A DNA stretch of 64,000 bases, taken from positions 9,948,071 through 10,012,070 of the forward strand of contig JAGTTD010000024.1 of assembly GCA_018398585.1 (NCBI GenBank), given 5' to 3'. Made by a program: the position numbers and the translations under genes. Origin of the DNA: Simmondsia chinensis (Eukaryota > Streptophyta > Magnoliopsida > Caryophyllales > Simmondsiaceae). The notes beneath the pieces are model-generated. The model was given only the letters and a program-made list of their open reading frames with translations, was not told where the DNA came from and ran no database searches. Each line of letters opens with the position of its first letter. The stretch's first letter is position 1. This document shows positions 43,228 to 53,440 of the stretch, piece after piece.

Positions 43228-43970
43228 GGTTAGTTTTACCTTTTGGGCGGTTAGGGGAGAGTAGAGGGGTTTGTGTAAGGTGAAGGATGGAGTTGGGAAG
43301 GGAGGAGAACGTGGGGTATTTGGAGGGTTTGCTGAGAACTGTTTAGATTAGTGCATGAAACAATATAGTTCAAAAATATTGCTAATTTTTAATTTAAAAA
43401 ATGATATTAATTTAATATTAATATATGATAATCATAATCGATAAATTTTTTAATATTATATAGTCAAATACATTCCTTTGGATTATTGGGGGAGGGGCGT
43501 AGAAGTAGCTAAGTACATGCCATAGATTAGAAACAAAGAAAACGAAAATAAAAGAAAGCCAACACAGCAACGCCTGCAGGCTTAGGCTATATTTAGCTGT
43601 AACTGTTAACTATTAGCGTTTCGTGTTTAGTTGTTAGTTATTAGCTTATTAATACTTTTAGCTGTTAGCAAATGGATAATGTGTTTGGTAAATTAAGATA
43701 AAAATGAGGAAAAAATGATAAATAGAATTTGATTACATTATATTTGAAAAGCTAAAAATGAAATTGTTTAGTTTTGGAAAACCTAAAAGCGAAATTGTTT
43801 AGTTTTGGAAAACCTAAAAGCGAAATTGTTTAGTTTTGGAAAAGCTGCTTTTCAAAAGTTAAACACTATGAAAAATACTAATATTAAATTTTTATCAAAC
43901 AGCGCAACTAGATATTTTACTAGTCAAAGCGCTAAACATTATAAAAAACGCTAGGAAAAGCTGCTTGCCA
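43228..43970. other. Polygalacturonase upstream region
   Basis: The first ~110 bases upstream of the ATG are, on the gene strand, CT-rich (CCCTCTACTCTCCCC and similar), fitting a 5' UTR. No strong TATA box was assigned. Further out, 43759-43850 has three direct copies of a 31-base unit (GAAATTGTTTAGTTTTGGAA plus AACCTAAAAGC), in an AT-rich stretch ending GCTGCTTGCCAAAC that may be a diverged hAT-like MITE. Confidence 0.45.
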
Positions 43971-44060
43971 AACTTAAAACAAGGATAATTTTTAATCTGT
44001 GAAGAGTTATGGATTGAGTTACATATCAAAATGAAGCTCTTGAAGAGTTATATGCAACTA
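43971..44060 (+). repeat. Satellite monomer fragment left of LINE
   Basis: AACTTAAAACAAGGATAA through ATGAAGCTCTTGAAGAG matches the core of the ~187-bp monomers at 46813-49360. It shows that the LINE interrupted the tandem array. Confidence 0.85.
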
Positions 44061-44751
44061 GAGAGGGGAGCTCATTTGAAATCTTCTAGAGAGAGAAACA
44101 AGAGAGAGAAGCTCTCAAAAGCGATTTCTGGGCGATTTCCGGCAGCCAGGTGCAGGCGGCGTGTGGGTGGCGCGTGGGGATACTCGGAGCACTTCTACCG
44201 GCGCGTGAGGGCCCGTGCAGGCTCAGACAGGGACGTTCTTTTCAGTTCTGGAATCCTCGGCTCGTGATCTTTCACGGGGTATGGTCATTTGACTACTTTG
44301 AATCCTGTTTTGAGGGAGGAACATAGGTGAGAGAGGGAGATAGTGGGTGGGGGCGGTGACTGCGTAGGACGCGACGTCTCTAGGTATTTTTGCGCCGGAT
44401 TCATCACTGGCTGCCCTCTTCTCTGTCCTTCCTTGCTGGATGATTCATCTTCAACGCTTTCCAAGTGGTTCTTTGGCTTGCGGCTTTCCTCTCTCTCTTT
44501 TTCACAAGGGTGGCTGCTAGGGTTTTCTTCTTTTTTGGTAAGTTTTCAAAGAGATCTCCTCTGATGTGTTCAAGTAAGGAAAGTGAGGATATTGTGGATC
44601 ACCCCTAAAAAATCACGTACCTTCCATATTTGGTGTAGTTTTTTTTTTTTTTTGAATTTTGGCTACGCTTGGTGTTGGCTACGGTGGCCTACAGTGTTCT
44701 CCGGTCAAAATTTATCAAAAACTTGCTTTCCTCTTCTTCTCCCTTACTGCT

Positions 44752-46236
44752 ATGGCTGAGACCCATTCACGAGTGGTTGAAGAGGGCTCTTTCACTGCAT
44801 CGCATGCGGCTGGTGTGGGTTGTAACAATGTCTCAGATGCGGGTATGGATGGCTTGGGGTCCAATGATTGTTCCCTCATCTATGTTCGTCCTTCCGCGAT
44901 CAATGGTGAGGTTGTTGGATCTATCTCCGGTGAGGACATTGCTCCGGGTCTTGAAAAATGGCGACGTTGTTTTGTGGGACGCGTTGTTGGGGGCTGGGTT
45001 GCATACTCTTGTTGTGTAGCTGTAACAAAATCACTTTAGGGATCGAAAGGACTTAAATGTGTCATCTCTAATGGGGACGTATACTACTTTTGGTTCAAAA
45101 CCTTTGAAGATTCCGAGAATATCCTTCGGGGTGGCCCTTGGTACCTCAAAGGGCATTCTCTCTCTCTTCAACGTTGGTCTCTAGACCTTGTTCCTATGCA
45201 TGACTTTCCTTCAATCTCGATTTGGATTCAACTCCATGGTTTTCCGGCTCTTTTTTGGACTAGAAGGACACTTAGCACCATTACTAGTGGTGTGGGTCAT
45301 CCTCTCTACATGGACAAGCCTAGTTGTGACGGGTCTATGGTTAGTTATGCACGGGTTTGTGTAGAAATCGATGCTAAAACTGATCCGATCAAGAACTTGT
45401 TCGTTCAATACAATGGTACTCGTTTTTTGGTGAATGAGAAGTATGAAGGATTGTCGAAAATTTGTCAAAATTGTCATGTTTTTGGCCATTCTTGTCTTGC
45501 TCATAATGCTAACCTTGTTGCCCCTAAAAATCTAGCTGTGGTGGCCGAAAATCCTAAAAACCGGCGGAGGAACCACCGCCGGAAGAAGGTTGGGGGTGAT
45601 AAGAAGGTGGTTGGGCCTGTTGGGCCTATGCAGGGAAGGGTGGAGGTGGCTGGGTTAGGTCTTGAGCCTGAGGTGGTGGTTTGTGAGGGTGGGCCTTGCA
45701 TAAGGACTGATGGGCCTGTGGTTGGGCCAGTACAAGACAAGGGGGACATTGGGGATGGGTCTTTGGGCCAAATTGAAAATGACACTCATGGGCTTGCTGC
45801 TGGTCTGGGTTTAAGCCCAACTTCTGATGGGTTTGTTGGGTTGAATGATGGGTCAACTGACCTGAATCAAGAGGTTGATGATGGGCCTCCTGCTGGGCCT
45901 CATGAAGACCCCATTTCTTGGCCTGCACCTGGGCCCATTAATGGGCCCTCTCCTGCTTCAGTTTCGGCCCCCCTGACAGAAGGGGGGCTCCATGTTTGTT
46001 TTGGGCCGCTCGGCCCAGAACCTGTAGAGGGCCAACATTCTCAAGACGCTGGGCGTGTCTCAGCCCAGCATCCTCACGACACTCGGTCTGTTTCAGCCCA
46101 GCATCGTTTGGACGCTGGGTCCCTCTCAGTCCAGCGTTGTTCGAACGTTGGTTTGGTGGTTCCCGTTTTGGGTGCTCCCGAATTGGGTCCCACGGTTCGG
46201 ACCCCTCCCGACCCACCTAGATGGGGGCTCGGGTAG
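44752..46236 (+). pseudogene. L1 ORF1 protein (DUF4283 and zinc knuckle), one nonsense codon
   Basis: ATG at 44752 (MAETHSRVVEEG) opens a 494-codon frame with one TAG (45037-45039, codon 96) where the family has Trp. The DUF4283 RNA-binding-like domain is clear: EKWRRCFVGRV, YYFWFKTFEDSENILRGGPW, SISIWIQLHGFPALFW, YARVCVEID. The zinc knuckle is CQNCHVFGHSCLAHN, with the last Cys replaced by His. A Gly/Pro-rich tail follows, with four repeats of a 12-residue unit at 46040-46156 (DAGRVSAQH, DTRSVSAQH, DAGSLSVQR). In plant L1 elements ORF1 binds element RNA. Confidence 0.85.
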
Positions 46237-46607
46237 GGGATGTGTTGGGCCTCTCGGATTTCCAAGTTAGAGCGGATTCATCTACTCGGTTTAAGGAATA
46301 TTTGAGTCGTGCTAGCTCTTTAGAGGCCGTTGTCCATGGAGATGCTTTGCTTGGGGTTCTCGAGAAGGATGTGAATCAAGAAGCCAGTGTGCCGAGCAAT
46401 AAATCTACGTGTCCTAAATGTCTCAAGACAATCCCTTATGAGGGCCGCTATATTGAGACTCTAGAAGACCTCACTCTCGCGCTTTGTTGGATGAGGGATC
46501 ACGGTTGTTATGAGCCAGCACCCACTGACATGCGCCGAAGAACTAGAGCTGCCTCGAAAAAGCAGAATCCAGATCCTCCCTCGCCAAAAGGGCTGCGCCG
46601 TCGTTGA
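46221..46607 (+). pseudogene. Continuation of L1 ORF1 C-terminus in shifted frame
   Basis: A 128-codon frame overlaps the end of ORF1 and runs to TGA at 46605. It contains a C-x-x-C pair (TCPKCLKTIPYEGRYIETLE) and a basic tail (MRRRTRAASKKQNPDPPSPK). It may be the original ORF1 C-terminus after one frameshift, or a separate small product. I do not recognise it. Confidence 0.4.
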
Positions 46608-46812
46608 ATGCTGTCTCCCACATGTGTTTGAGGATTTTAATTTGATGCTTTGATGTAATCTTTGTATTTCCTCTTGTTTGCTTTTATTAGCTTTGTTTGC
46701 TTTCTTTTTGGAATGCTTTGTAGGCCTCGGCCGTGTCTTGGGGTATGCCCCTCGTACTCATGTATGACTTCTTTTGATATTTACAACTGACTTATAAAAA
46801 AAAAATAAAAAT

Positions 46813-49360
46813 GAAAAGGAGGTAAAAGATGAACCGGGCAAATTCCGGCTGTGATTGTTGTATAACGTACCTTACAACTTCATACAAGGATAACTTTTAA
46901 TCCGGGAAGAGTTATGGATTGAATTACATATCAAAATGAAGCTCTTGAATAGTCCTATGTAACCATAATGACTTTTAAGGCTTCGGATTAAAGAAAATTT
47001 GAAAATTAGGTAAAAGATGAACCGGGTGAATTCCAGTTGTGGTTGTTATATAACGTACCCTGTAACTTAAAACGAGGATAACTTTTAATCCGCGAAGAAT
47101 TACGGATTGAGTTACATATTAAAATGAAGCTCTTGAAGATTCTATGTAACTATAATGATTTCTAAGGCTTCGGGTTAAAGGAAAAAAAAGAAACCGAAGT
47201 GAGAATATGAACTGGGTGAATTCCGATTGTGGTTGTTGTATAATGTACCTTGTAACTTAAAACAAGGATAACTTTTAATCGTGAAGAGTTACAAATTGAG
47301 TTATATATCAAAACAAAGCTCTTGAAAATTTTTATATAACTGTAATGATTTTTAAGTATTGATCAAAGATAATTCGAAAAGGGTTGTAAAAATGAACTGG
47401 GTGAATTCTGGTTGTAGTTGTTGTATAACTTGCCTTGTAAATTAAAACAAGCGTAACTTTCAATCGGTGAAAAGTTACAGATTGAGTTATATGTCAAAAT
47501 GAAGCTCTTGAAGAGTTCTATGAAACTATAATACTTTTGAGGCATTGGATAAAAGAAAATTTAAGAAAAGAGCTGAAAAATTGAATCGGGTGAATTCTGA
47601 TTGGAGCGGATGTATAACTTGCCTCGTAACTTAAAACATATCAAAACGAAACTCTTGAAGAGTATTATATAAATTTAATGATTTTTAAGTTTTTGATCAA
47701 AGATAATTCGAAAAGGATCTAAAGAGATGAGCCGGGCGAATTCCAGTTGTAGTTGTTGTATAACTTGCCTTGTAACTTAAAATAAGCGTAACTTTCAATC
47801 CGTGAAGAGTCATGGATTGAGTTATATATCAAAAAGAAGCTCTTGAAGATTTCAATGCAACTATAATGATGTTTAAGGCTGAATCAAGGAAAATATAAAG
47901 GGAAGGTGAAAAGAAATACCGGGCAAATTCCGGTTGTAGTTGCTGCATCACTTGCCTTGTAATTTAAAACAAGCGTAAATTTCAATCCATAAAGACTTAC
48001 AGATTGAGTTAGATATAGAAATAGAGCTCTTGGAGAGTTTTAAATAAATTTAATGAGTTTTAAGTTTTTAATCAAAAAAAATTCAAAAAGGATGTGAAAA
48101 GTTGAACCGGCAGAATTCCGGTTGTAGTTGTTGTATAACTTGCCTTGTAACTTAAAACAAGCGTAACATTCAATCCGTGAAGAGTTAAGGATTGAGTTAT
48201 ATGTCAAAAGGAAGTTCTTGAAGAGTTTTATATAACTTTCATGTTTATTAAGTTTTTGATCCAAGAGCATTCGAAAAGGATGTGAAATGATGAGCCCCGC
48301 AGATTCCTGTTATAGTTGTTGTATAACTTGCCTTGTAACTCAAAACAAGCGTAACTTTCAATCCGTGGAGAGCTACGGATTGAGTTATATATCAAAACAA
48401 AGCTCTTAAATACTTTTATATAACTGTAACTATTTTTAAGTTTTTGATCAAAGACAATTTGAAAAGGATGTGAAAAGATGAGCCGGGCGAATTCAGGTTG
48501 TAGTTGTATAACTTGCCTTGTAACTTAAAACAAGTGTAACTTTGAATTGTTAAGAGTTATGGATTGAGTTATATATAAAAATGAAGCTCTTTAAGAGTTC
48601 TATGTAATTATAATGATGTTTAAGGCTTTGGGTCAAATAAAATATAAAGGGGAGGTGAAAAGTTGAACCGGGCGAATTCCGGTTGGAGTTGTTGTATAAC
48701 TTGCCTTGCAACTTAAAACAAGTGTAACTTTCAATCTTTGAAGAGTTATAGATTGAGTTATATATGAAAATGAAACTTTGAAGAGTTTTATATAACTGTT
48801 ATGATTTTTAAGATTTTGATCGAAGAAAATTCAAAAACAATGTGAAAAGATGAACCGGGCGAATTCCAGTTGCAGTTGTTGTATAACTTGCCTTGTAACT
48901 TAAAACGAGCATAATGTTCAATCCGTGAAGAGTAATGGATTGATTTATATATCAAAACAAAGCTCTTGAAGATTTCTATGTAATTATAATGATATTTAAG
49001 GCTTTGGATCAAATAAAATATAAAAGGAGGTGAAAAGATGAACGGGGCGAATTCCTGTTGTTGTTGTTGTATAACTTGCCTTGTAACTTAAAACAAGCGT
49101 AACTTTCAATCCGTGAAGAGTTGTGGATTGAGTTATATATCAAAATGAATCTCTTGAAGAGTTTTATCTAAATGTAATGATTTTTAAGTTTTTGATCAAA
49201 TAGAATTTGAAAAGGATGTGAAAAGATGAGCAGGGTAAATTCCGGTTGTAGTTGTTATATAACTTGCCTTGTAATTTAAAACAGTGTAACTTTTAATCCG
49301 TGAAGAGTTGAAGATTGAGTTATATAGTAAAATGAAACTCTTGAAGAGTTCTAGGTGCCT
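46813..49360 (+). repeat. Satellite-like tandem array, ~187-bp monomer, about 14 copies
   Basis: Each unit contains GAACCGGGCGAATTCCGGTT, GTAGTTGTTGTATAACTTGC, CTTGTAACTTAAAACAAGCG, TAACTTTCAATCCGTGAAGA, GTTA-GGATTGAGTTATATAT, CAAAATGAAGCTCTTGAAGA and a GATTTTTAAG-TTTTGATCAAAG spacer. The CTTGCCTTGTAACTTAAAAC block recurs near 46866, 47053, 47240, 47427, 47608, 47764, 47952, 48138, 48326, 48507, 48699, 48888, 49075 and 49264. Spacing is mostly 181-192, with one shortened unit (about 156). Minus-strand frames recur because the units recur; they are not genes. Confidence 0.93.
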
Positions 49361-49640
49361 ATGCTGATTTTCTTTGAATTTTTTATTAAAAAAAAAATAT
49401 AAAAAAGAGGTAAAAAATATGTCACTGTACTAGACTTACTCCAACATACTTCTTTTCAGGTATGGGTACGCTTAAAAGTTCTCATAGGTATAGTAGAGAG
49501 CTTTTCTGACTTACTTTGCTTGAATAAGCTCATTTTTTATTAGAAAAATTTCCAAAAAATGCTAAAAATTACCTCGAATGACATTAAAAATGTTTAAATT
49601 TTACAAGAAACACCAAGCTCGGCGTGAGCTTATGATCCTT
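49361..49640. other. Spacer / internal edge of minus-strand gypsy fragment
   Basis: AT-rich, no gene. On the minus strand it would be the leader following the primer-binding site of the LTR at 49660. Confidence 0.4.
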
Positions 49641-49657
49641 CCCACAGACGGCGCTAA
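49641..49657 (-). promoter_or_regulatory. Primer-binding-site-like GGCGCC motif of gypsy LTR
   Basis: The minus strand reads TTAGCGCCGTCTGTGGG directly after the LTR end. Many plant gypsy elements have TGGCGCCGTCTGTGGGAA at this place. One T-A change is seen in the first bases. Confidence 0.65.
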
Positions 49658-49659
49658 TA

Positions 49660-50520
49660 TGTTTGTGATGAATTTGATCCGTGTGCTTATTCATCACTTT
49701 GGAGTTCTGTACGAGGTGGGGCTCATTTGGATGAACTGAACTTAAGCTCTAGCTGTACGCCCGACTTGATATTCCCTGCAAGATCAAACGAACGGTTAGA
49801 GGGGCCTGTGGAGCAACCCATGGGGGACCCCTCCGACGCTCAAGTCAGTATCAATACCCTTAAATAGTAAATAAGGGCAAAAACTAAATAGACATAATAG
49901 ATATGAAATACTTAGCCTGAGAGGAATAAAGCTTTTGAATGATTATTGCTCCGGAGAGGTGATCGCAGAAGGGGAAGAAGAAGTTCTCTCCTCTTGCTTT
50001 CTCAATGTGCCCCACCTTTTATAGAAGAAGAGTGTTTGTGGATGAGTATGTCTTTTTGGATAAGTATGTTTAATTCAATCATCTGGTTACTTATCTAGAT
50101 AAAGTGGACGAGTAACGTTGTTTTTCTACTGGGCGAATTGCGATATTTTTCTACGGGGCGAATTGCGTTGTTTTTCTACTGAGCGAATTACGTTATTTTT
50201 CTACTGATCAAATTGTTTTGTTTTTATACTAGACGAACCGTGTTATTTTTCTACTGGGCGAATTGTGTTTTTCTTCTGGGGGAATTGCGTTTTTTTTACT
50301 GGGTGAATTGTGTTATTTTTTCATTGGGCGAATTGCATTGTTTTTCAAATAGGTGAATTGTGTTGTTTTTCTACTAGGCGAATTGTGTTGTTTTTCTACT
50401 GGGTGAATTGCGTTAATTTTCTACTAGACAAATTGTGTTGTTTTTCTTCTGGGCGAATTGTGTTGATTTTGCCCCCACTGGACAAATTGTATTGCTTTAA
50501 ATTTTTGTCTAAATGATTGT
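49660..50520 (-). mobile_element. Ty3/gypsy LTR, minus orientation (outer edge uncertain)
   Basis: Adjacent to a GGCGCC-type primer-binding site. A TATA box TATAAAAG lies at 50024-50017 on the minus strand, followed by a GAAAGCAAGAGGAGAGAAC leader and CTCCGGAGCAAT. The segment CGTCGGAGGGGTCCCCC is typical of LTR leaders in plant gypsy elements. A minisatellite (50113-50495) occupies its upstream part. No internal coding region or second LTR is in the window. Confidence 0.6.
50113..50495 (+). repeat. Minisatellite, ~25-bp unit, about 15 copies
   Basis: Consensus unit TTGTTTTTCTACTGGGCGAA plus TTGCG. Variants include TTATTTTTCTACT and GGTGAATTGTG. Units are head to tail without spacers, 22-28 bases each. 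Confidence 0.9.
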
Positions 50521-50603
50521 CCGGGTAACCTACTTGCCCATCTACAGTAGCAAGCAGCTCAATTCTAATTTACCAACAGTAAGGTCCATGATGAGTCATG
50601 ATA

Positions 50604-50886
50604 CTTTACCAATGTCTTTTTAGGGTTATCCCAAAGGAACAAGGGTGGTGTTTTCTATAGTTTTTGTGATCAAAAGGTTTTTGTAAACATAAATACGAAA
50701 TGTTTAGAGGAAGTTTTATTGTACTAGACTACAAAAGCAAAAGCAAAGTAGTGTAAGAGGAATTAAAAGAAAAATGATGCTAATTCTGAACGGCCAGACA
50801 CAGCAATATTCAGTAGATGTATAAGATGCACCTACTGGTAGGGTTGAGAATGTTCCAGGTACACAGAAGCCTAGACATAGTGGGAG
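50604..50886 (+). pseudogene. Copia H polyprotein remnant, part 1 (integrase end)
   Basis: Across frames it reads GVFYSFCDQKVFV, then LNTKCLEEVLL-like, YSVDV and RVENVPGTQKPRHSG-like words: the end of copia integrase and the linker. The frame is cut at the GATTT target site of the gypsy insertion and resumes exactly at 56751. Confidence 0.7.
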
Positions 50887-50891
50887 GATTT
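50887..50891 (+). repeat. Target-site duplication GATTT (left)
   Basis: GATTT directly before the 5' LTR; the same five bases follow the 3' LTR at 56746-56750. Confidence 0.9.
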
Positions 50892-51316
50892 TGTTATGAT
50901 CCGAAGTCGATTCGAAGAGCATTAAGTCATGAAGCTGCTGTTTTTGTTATTGTTTTGTAATTCTGTAATAAGCATACTTAAGTGATGTGTTTTATCCTTG
51001 CTTTGTTATGTCTCTAGCTGGTGTTTGGCACCAAGAGGTCGTATTAGGTAGTTAAGTCGGTTATTGGTCAAGCTTTGGTCAATATTGGCTGCTTGGGTTT
51101 AGTTAGTCGGTTATGGCTTAGTCTCTATGCAATGTACTTAGATCAAGTATAAGTAGCTCAATCTTTGTAAAGTCATTCATTCAATCAAATATACAAACCA
51201 TCTCTTTGAGATATTTCTCTCTTTCTCATCTTACTTTCTCTATTATCTCATCTCTTTCACTTCTCTTCTCATCTATACTCTCTCTTTCACAATGCTAATC
51301 TTCTAGAGGTTTAACA
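50892..51316 (+). repeat. Gypsy G 5' LTR
   Basis: TGTTATGATCC to TTTAACA; contains GATCAAGTATAAGTAGCTCA as the probable TATA region (about 51140-51160) and a CT-rich leader at its end. Confidence 0.93.
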
Positions 51317-51318
51317 AT

Positions 51319-51330
51319 TGGTATCAGAGC
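51319..51330 (+). promoter_or_regulatory. Gypsy G tRNA-iMet primer-binding site
   Basis: TGGTATCAGAGC, exact consensus, two bases after the 5' LTR. Confidence 0.92.
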
Positions 51331-51423
51331 CTCATTTGGCTTCCAAATCACACGTGATTTGATATCAAATATCCTAATTGCAAACATAAAACACTAAATT
51401 GAATCAAAAAAAGTTGAAAAACA

Positions 51424-52816
51424 ATGGCAAGTCAATAGGTACTAGGAGTCATAACAAGGTCAAGAGCTGCTAGAGCAACAACTAATCCTTTATATGCTGA
51501 TGTTGTTAGTGCTGGTGTTGCAGCAGACCAGGATTTTGTCACGAATGCACAATTGAGCTTCCAGATGATGGAGTTCCTTGTTTAGTTTCAGCAATCACAA
51601 AGTGAAGCCTTAAGGCAGTCGCAAAGTAAATTCTTACTTCAGTTTAATCAGTAGTTCAAGGATCAGTTTAGTCATTGAGCTCAGCAAATTGAAGAAAAGA
51701 TTTCTTATCGCGTTAATCAACAATCACTGGAGTTCAAGGGAAGATTTAACAGTCAATTTAGTCAGTAAATGCAACAGATTGATGAGAAATTTGTTAGACT
51801 ACGAGAGCAATTCAGGAGACAAAATGTGCCTGCTGCTCTGGAACCTTTACTACCTGTCAGTATGTTGCATAAAAATCACCGGATGAGACCTTCGGAAGAT
51901 GCGAATCATCAAATGCCTAATGTGACAGATATAACTCAAGAACGAGCTCTCGCAGCTGAAGTTAGAGTGCAAGATCGAACTCAAGAAGTTGAGGTAACTG
52001 CCAAAGCATAGGATCAGTCACTTAATCCAGCTCATTCACGATCTGCAAGTATGAATTCAGGACAGAGTGATCATCCTCCCGATCCAACAGGTCATCTTAG
52101 ATCTGCCAGCTTGAATGTGGAACAATTGGATCGGCCTCCTGATCAATGGCATTAGCAAAGTTCAGGGAGTAATGATGCAACATCCAATAACATAAGTAAT
52201 GGTTATAGGCATCCAAGAGTTCAGATTGATTCGTTTGATGGAAAGCAACCTCATTCTTGGTTGAGAAGGCGCGATCATTATTTTCACTTCTACCACAATG
52301 ATGAGGTTGCAAAGGTGCAGATAGCTACGTGTATCTCCTTGGAGATCATGAGGTATGGTTATATAATTTATTGAAAAGAAATCCTACACTATCTTGGGCT
52401 GATTTTGCGAAGGAACTTTGTGAGTGATATGGTGATGAAGATTCTAGTGACATTGTTGATAAATTTAACAACGTAATACAAGAAACATCCTTGAAGGAGT
52501 ATATGGTAAGGTTTGAGAACCTTAGAGCTAGCATGATAACTGCTTATCCTCAAGCTTCAGAGGCATATTATGTCTCAAGCTTTGTTAGTGGTTTAAAGCC
52601 CAAAATTAAGAATCTTGTTAAGGTGCTTGGTCCCAAAACATTGTCCAAGGCTTATGCTAAGGCCAAACTCTATGAAGCAACAATTCTTGCTTCCAATGAT
52701 GGAACAAGATATAAAGGCAGTGGTTCTAAACAATTCTTGCTAAGACTTTGCTTTAAGTGCAATCAGCCATATCAGTTTGGGCACAAGTGTAATAAAAAAT
52801 TCCTCATGTCTGTTTA
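51424..52816 (+). pseudogene. Gypsy G gag
   Basis: ATG at 51424 (MASQ, then TAG). The N-terminal Gln-rich part (51430-52015) has several stops. A capsid-like region follows (RVQIDSFDGKQPHSWLRR at about 52212, VRFENLRASMITAYPQASEA at 52500). The zinc knuckle CFKCNQPYQFGHKC is at about 52750-52791. The frame changes between 52015 and 52490. Most stops sit where Gln, Arg or Trp codons are expected. Confidence 0.88.
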
Positions 52817-53440
52817 AGGAATCAATGCTGAAGAACCAGTTGACAGTGATGAATCTAAGGCTGAGGGTGACAGTTTAGATTTAGAATCACAAGAGGAATT
52901 GATTGATGATGAAGCTGAGATTTCAGTGAAGGCTTTGATGGGCAATGGAGCTCATAATACAATTAGGATCAAAGGAAAGGCAGGCAAGAGGTCCTTGATT
53001 ATCTTGATTGATAGTGGACGCACTCATAGCTTAATTGATCCTAAAGTGGTGAAGAAAGTAGGACATGAGGTGATCAAAACTCATCCCTTAGCAGTGACTG
53101 TTGCTGATGGAAAGTCCATTTTGACTCAGAACAAGTGCCAGGGGTTTCAGTGGATTATGCAAGACCGTAAGTTTGATTATGACTTCAGAATACTGCCCTT
53201 GGGTGGATGTGACATGGTTTTGGGGGTAGATTTGATGAGATCCTTCAGTCCTGTGATGTTTGATTTTGTAAATCTGACTATGGCATTTGAGATTTAGGGC
53301 TCCAAAGTTGTCTTACAAGGGATAGAAGATTAAGCTCAGTTGCAAGAAATCAGAGGCAAGAAGTTAAAAGGAGGACTCAAGAAGAGTGCTTACCATTGGG
53401 TAGGACAGTTGTTTACTATATCTCCTACTGATTTATGAGA
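52817..53440 (+). pseudogene. Gypsy G aspartic protease
   Basis: Frame 52899-53297: AHNTIRIKGKAGKRSLIILI followed by DSGRTHSLIDPKVV, the retropepsin D-S/T-G catalytic loop, and FRILPLGGCDMVLGVDLM, the conserved ILGMDWL-like end. One TAA (52816) separates it from gag and one TAG (53296) from RT. Confidence 0.88.

Larger units (their letters stand above)
44061..46812 (+). mobile_element. L1-type LINE carrying ORF1 only
   Basis: It begins with a GAGA-rich 5' UTR (44061-44700), has one ORF1 region (44752 to 46236 or 46607), a 3' UTR and an A-rich tail (46795-46812). Both flanks are satellite monomer sequence. The ORF2 endonuclease and reverse transcriptase are completely absent between ORF1 and the tail. 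No clear target duplication was found, because about 45 bases of the interrupted monomer are missing. Confidence 0.8.

Noticed and set aside
43590..43970. hAT MITE upstream of the polygalacturonase gene
   Set aside because: One end resembles GTTTGGCAAGCAGC, but the opposite end does not match it and no 8-bp duplication is visible.
45211..46265. Minus-strand frames opposite L1 ORF1 (60-100 codons)
   Set aside because: Shadows of the GC-rich Pro/Gly tail of ORF1; the plus strand has a clear DUF4283 and zinc knuckle.
47363..49012. Recurring minus-strand frames of 60-76 codons with similar sequence in the satellite
   Set aside because: They recur because the monomer recurs; unit length and frame drift, and none has a start context or family match.
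50113..50495. CRISPR-like regular repeats
   Set aside because: Units are directly adjacent with no unique spacers, they diverge from each other, and the context is a plant LTR; it is a minisatellite.
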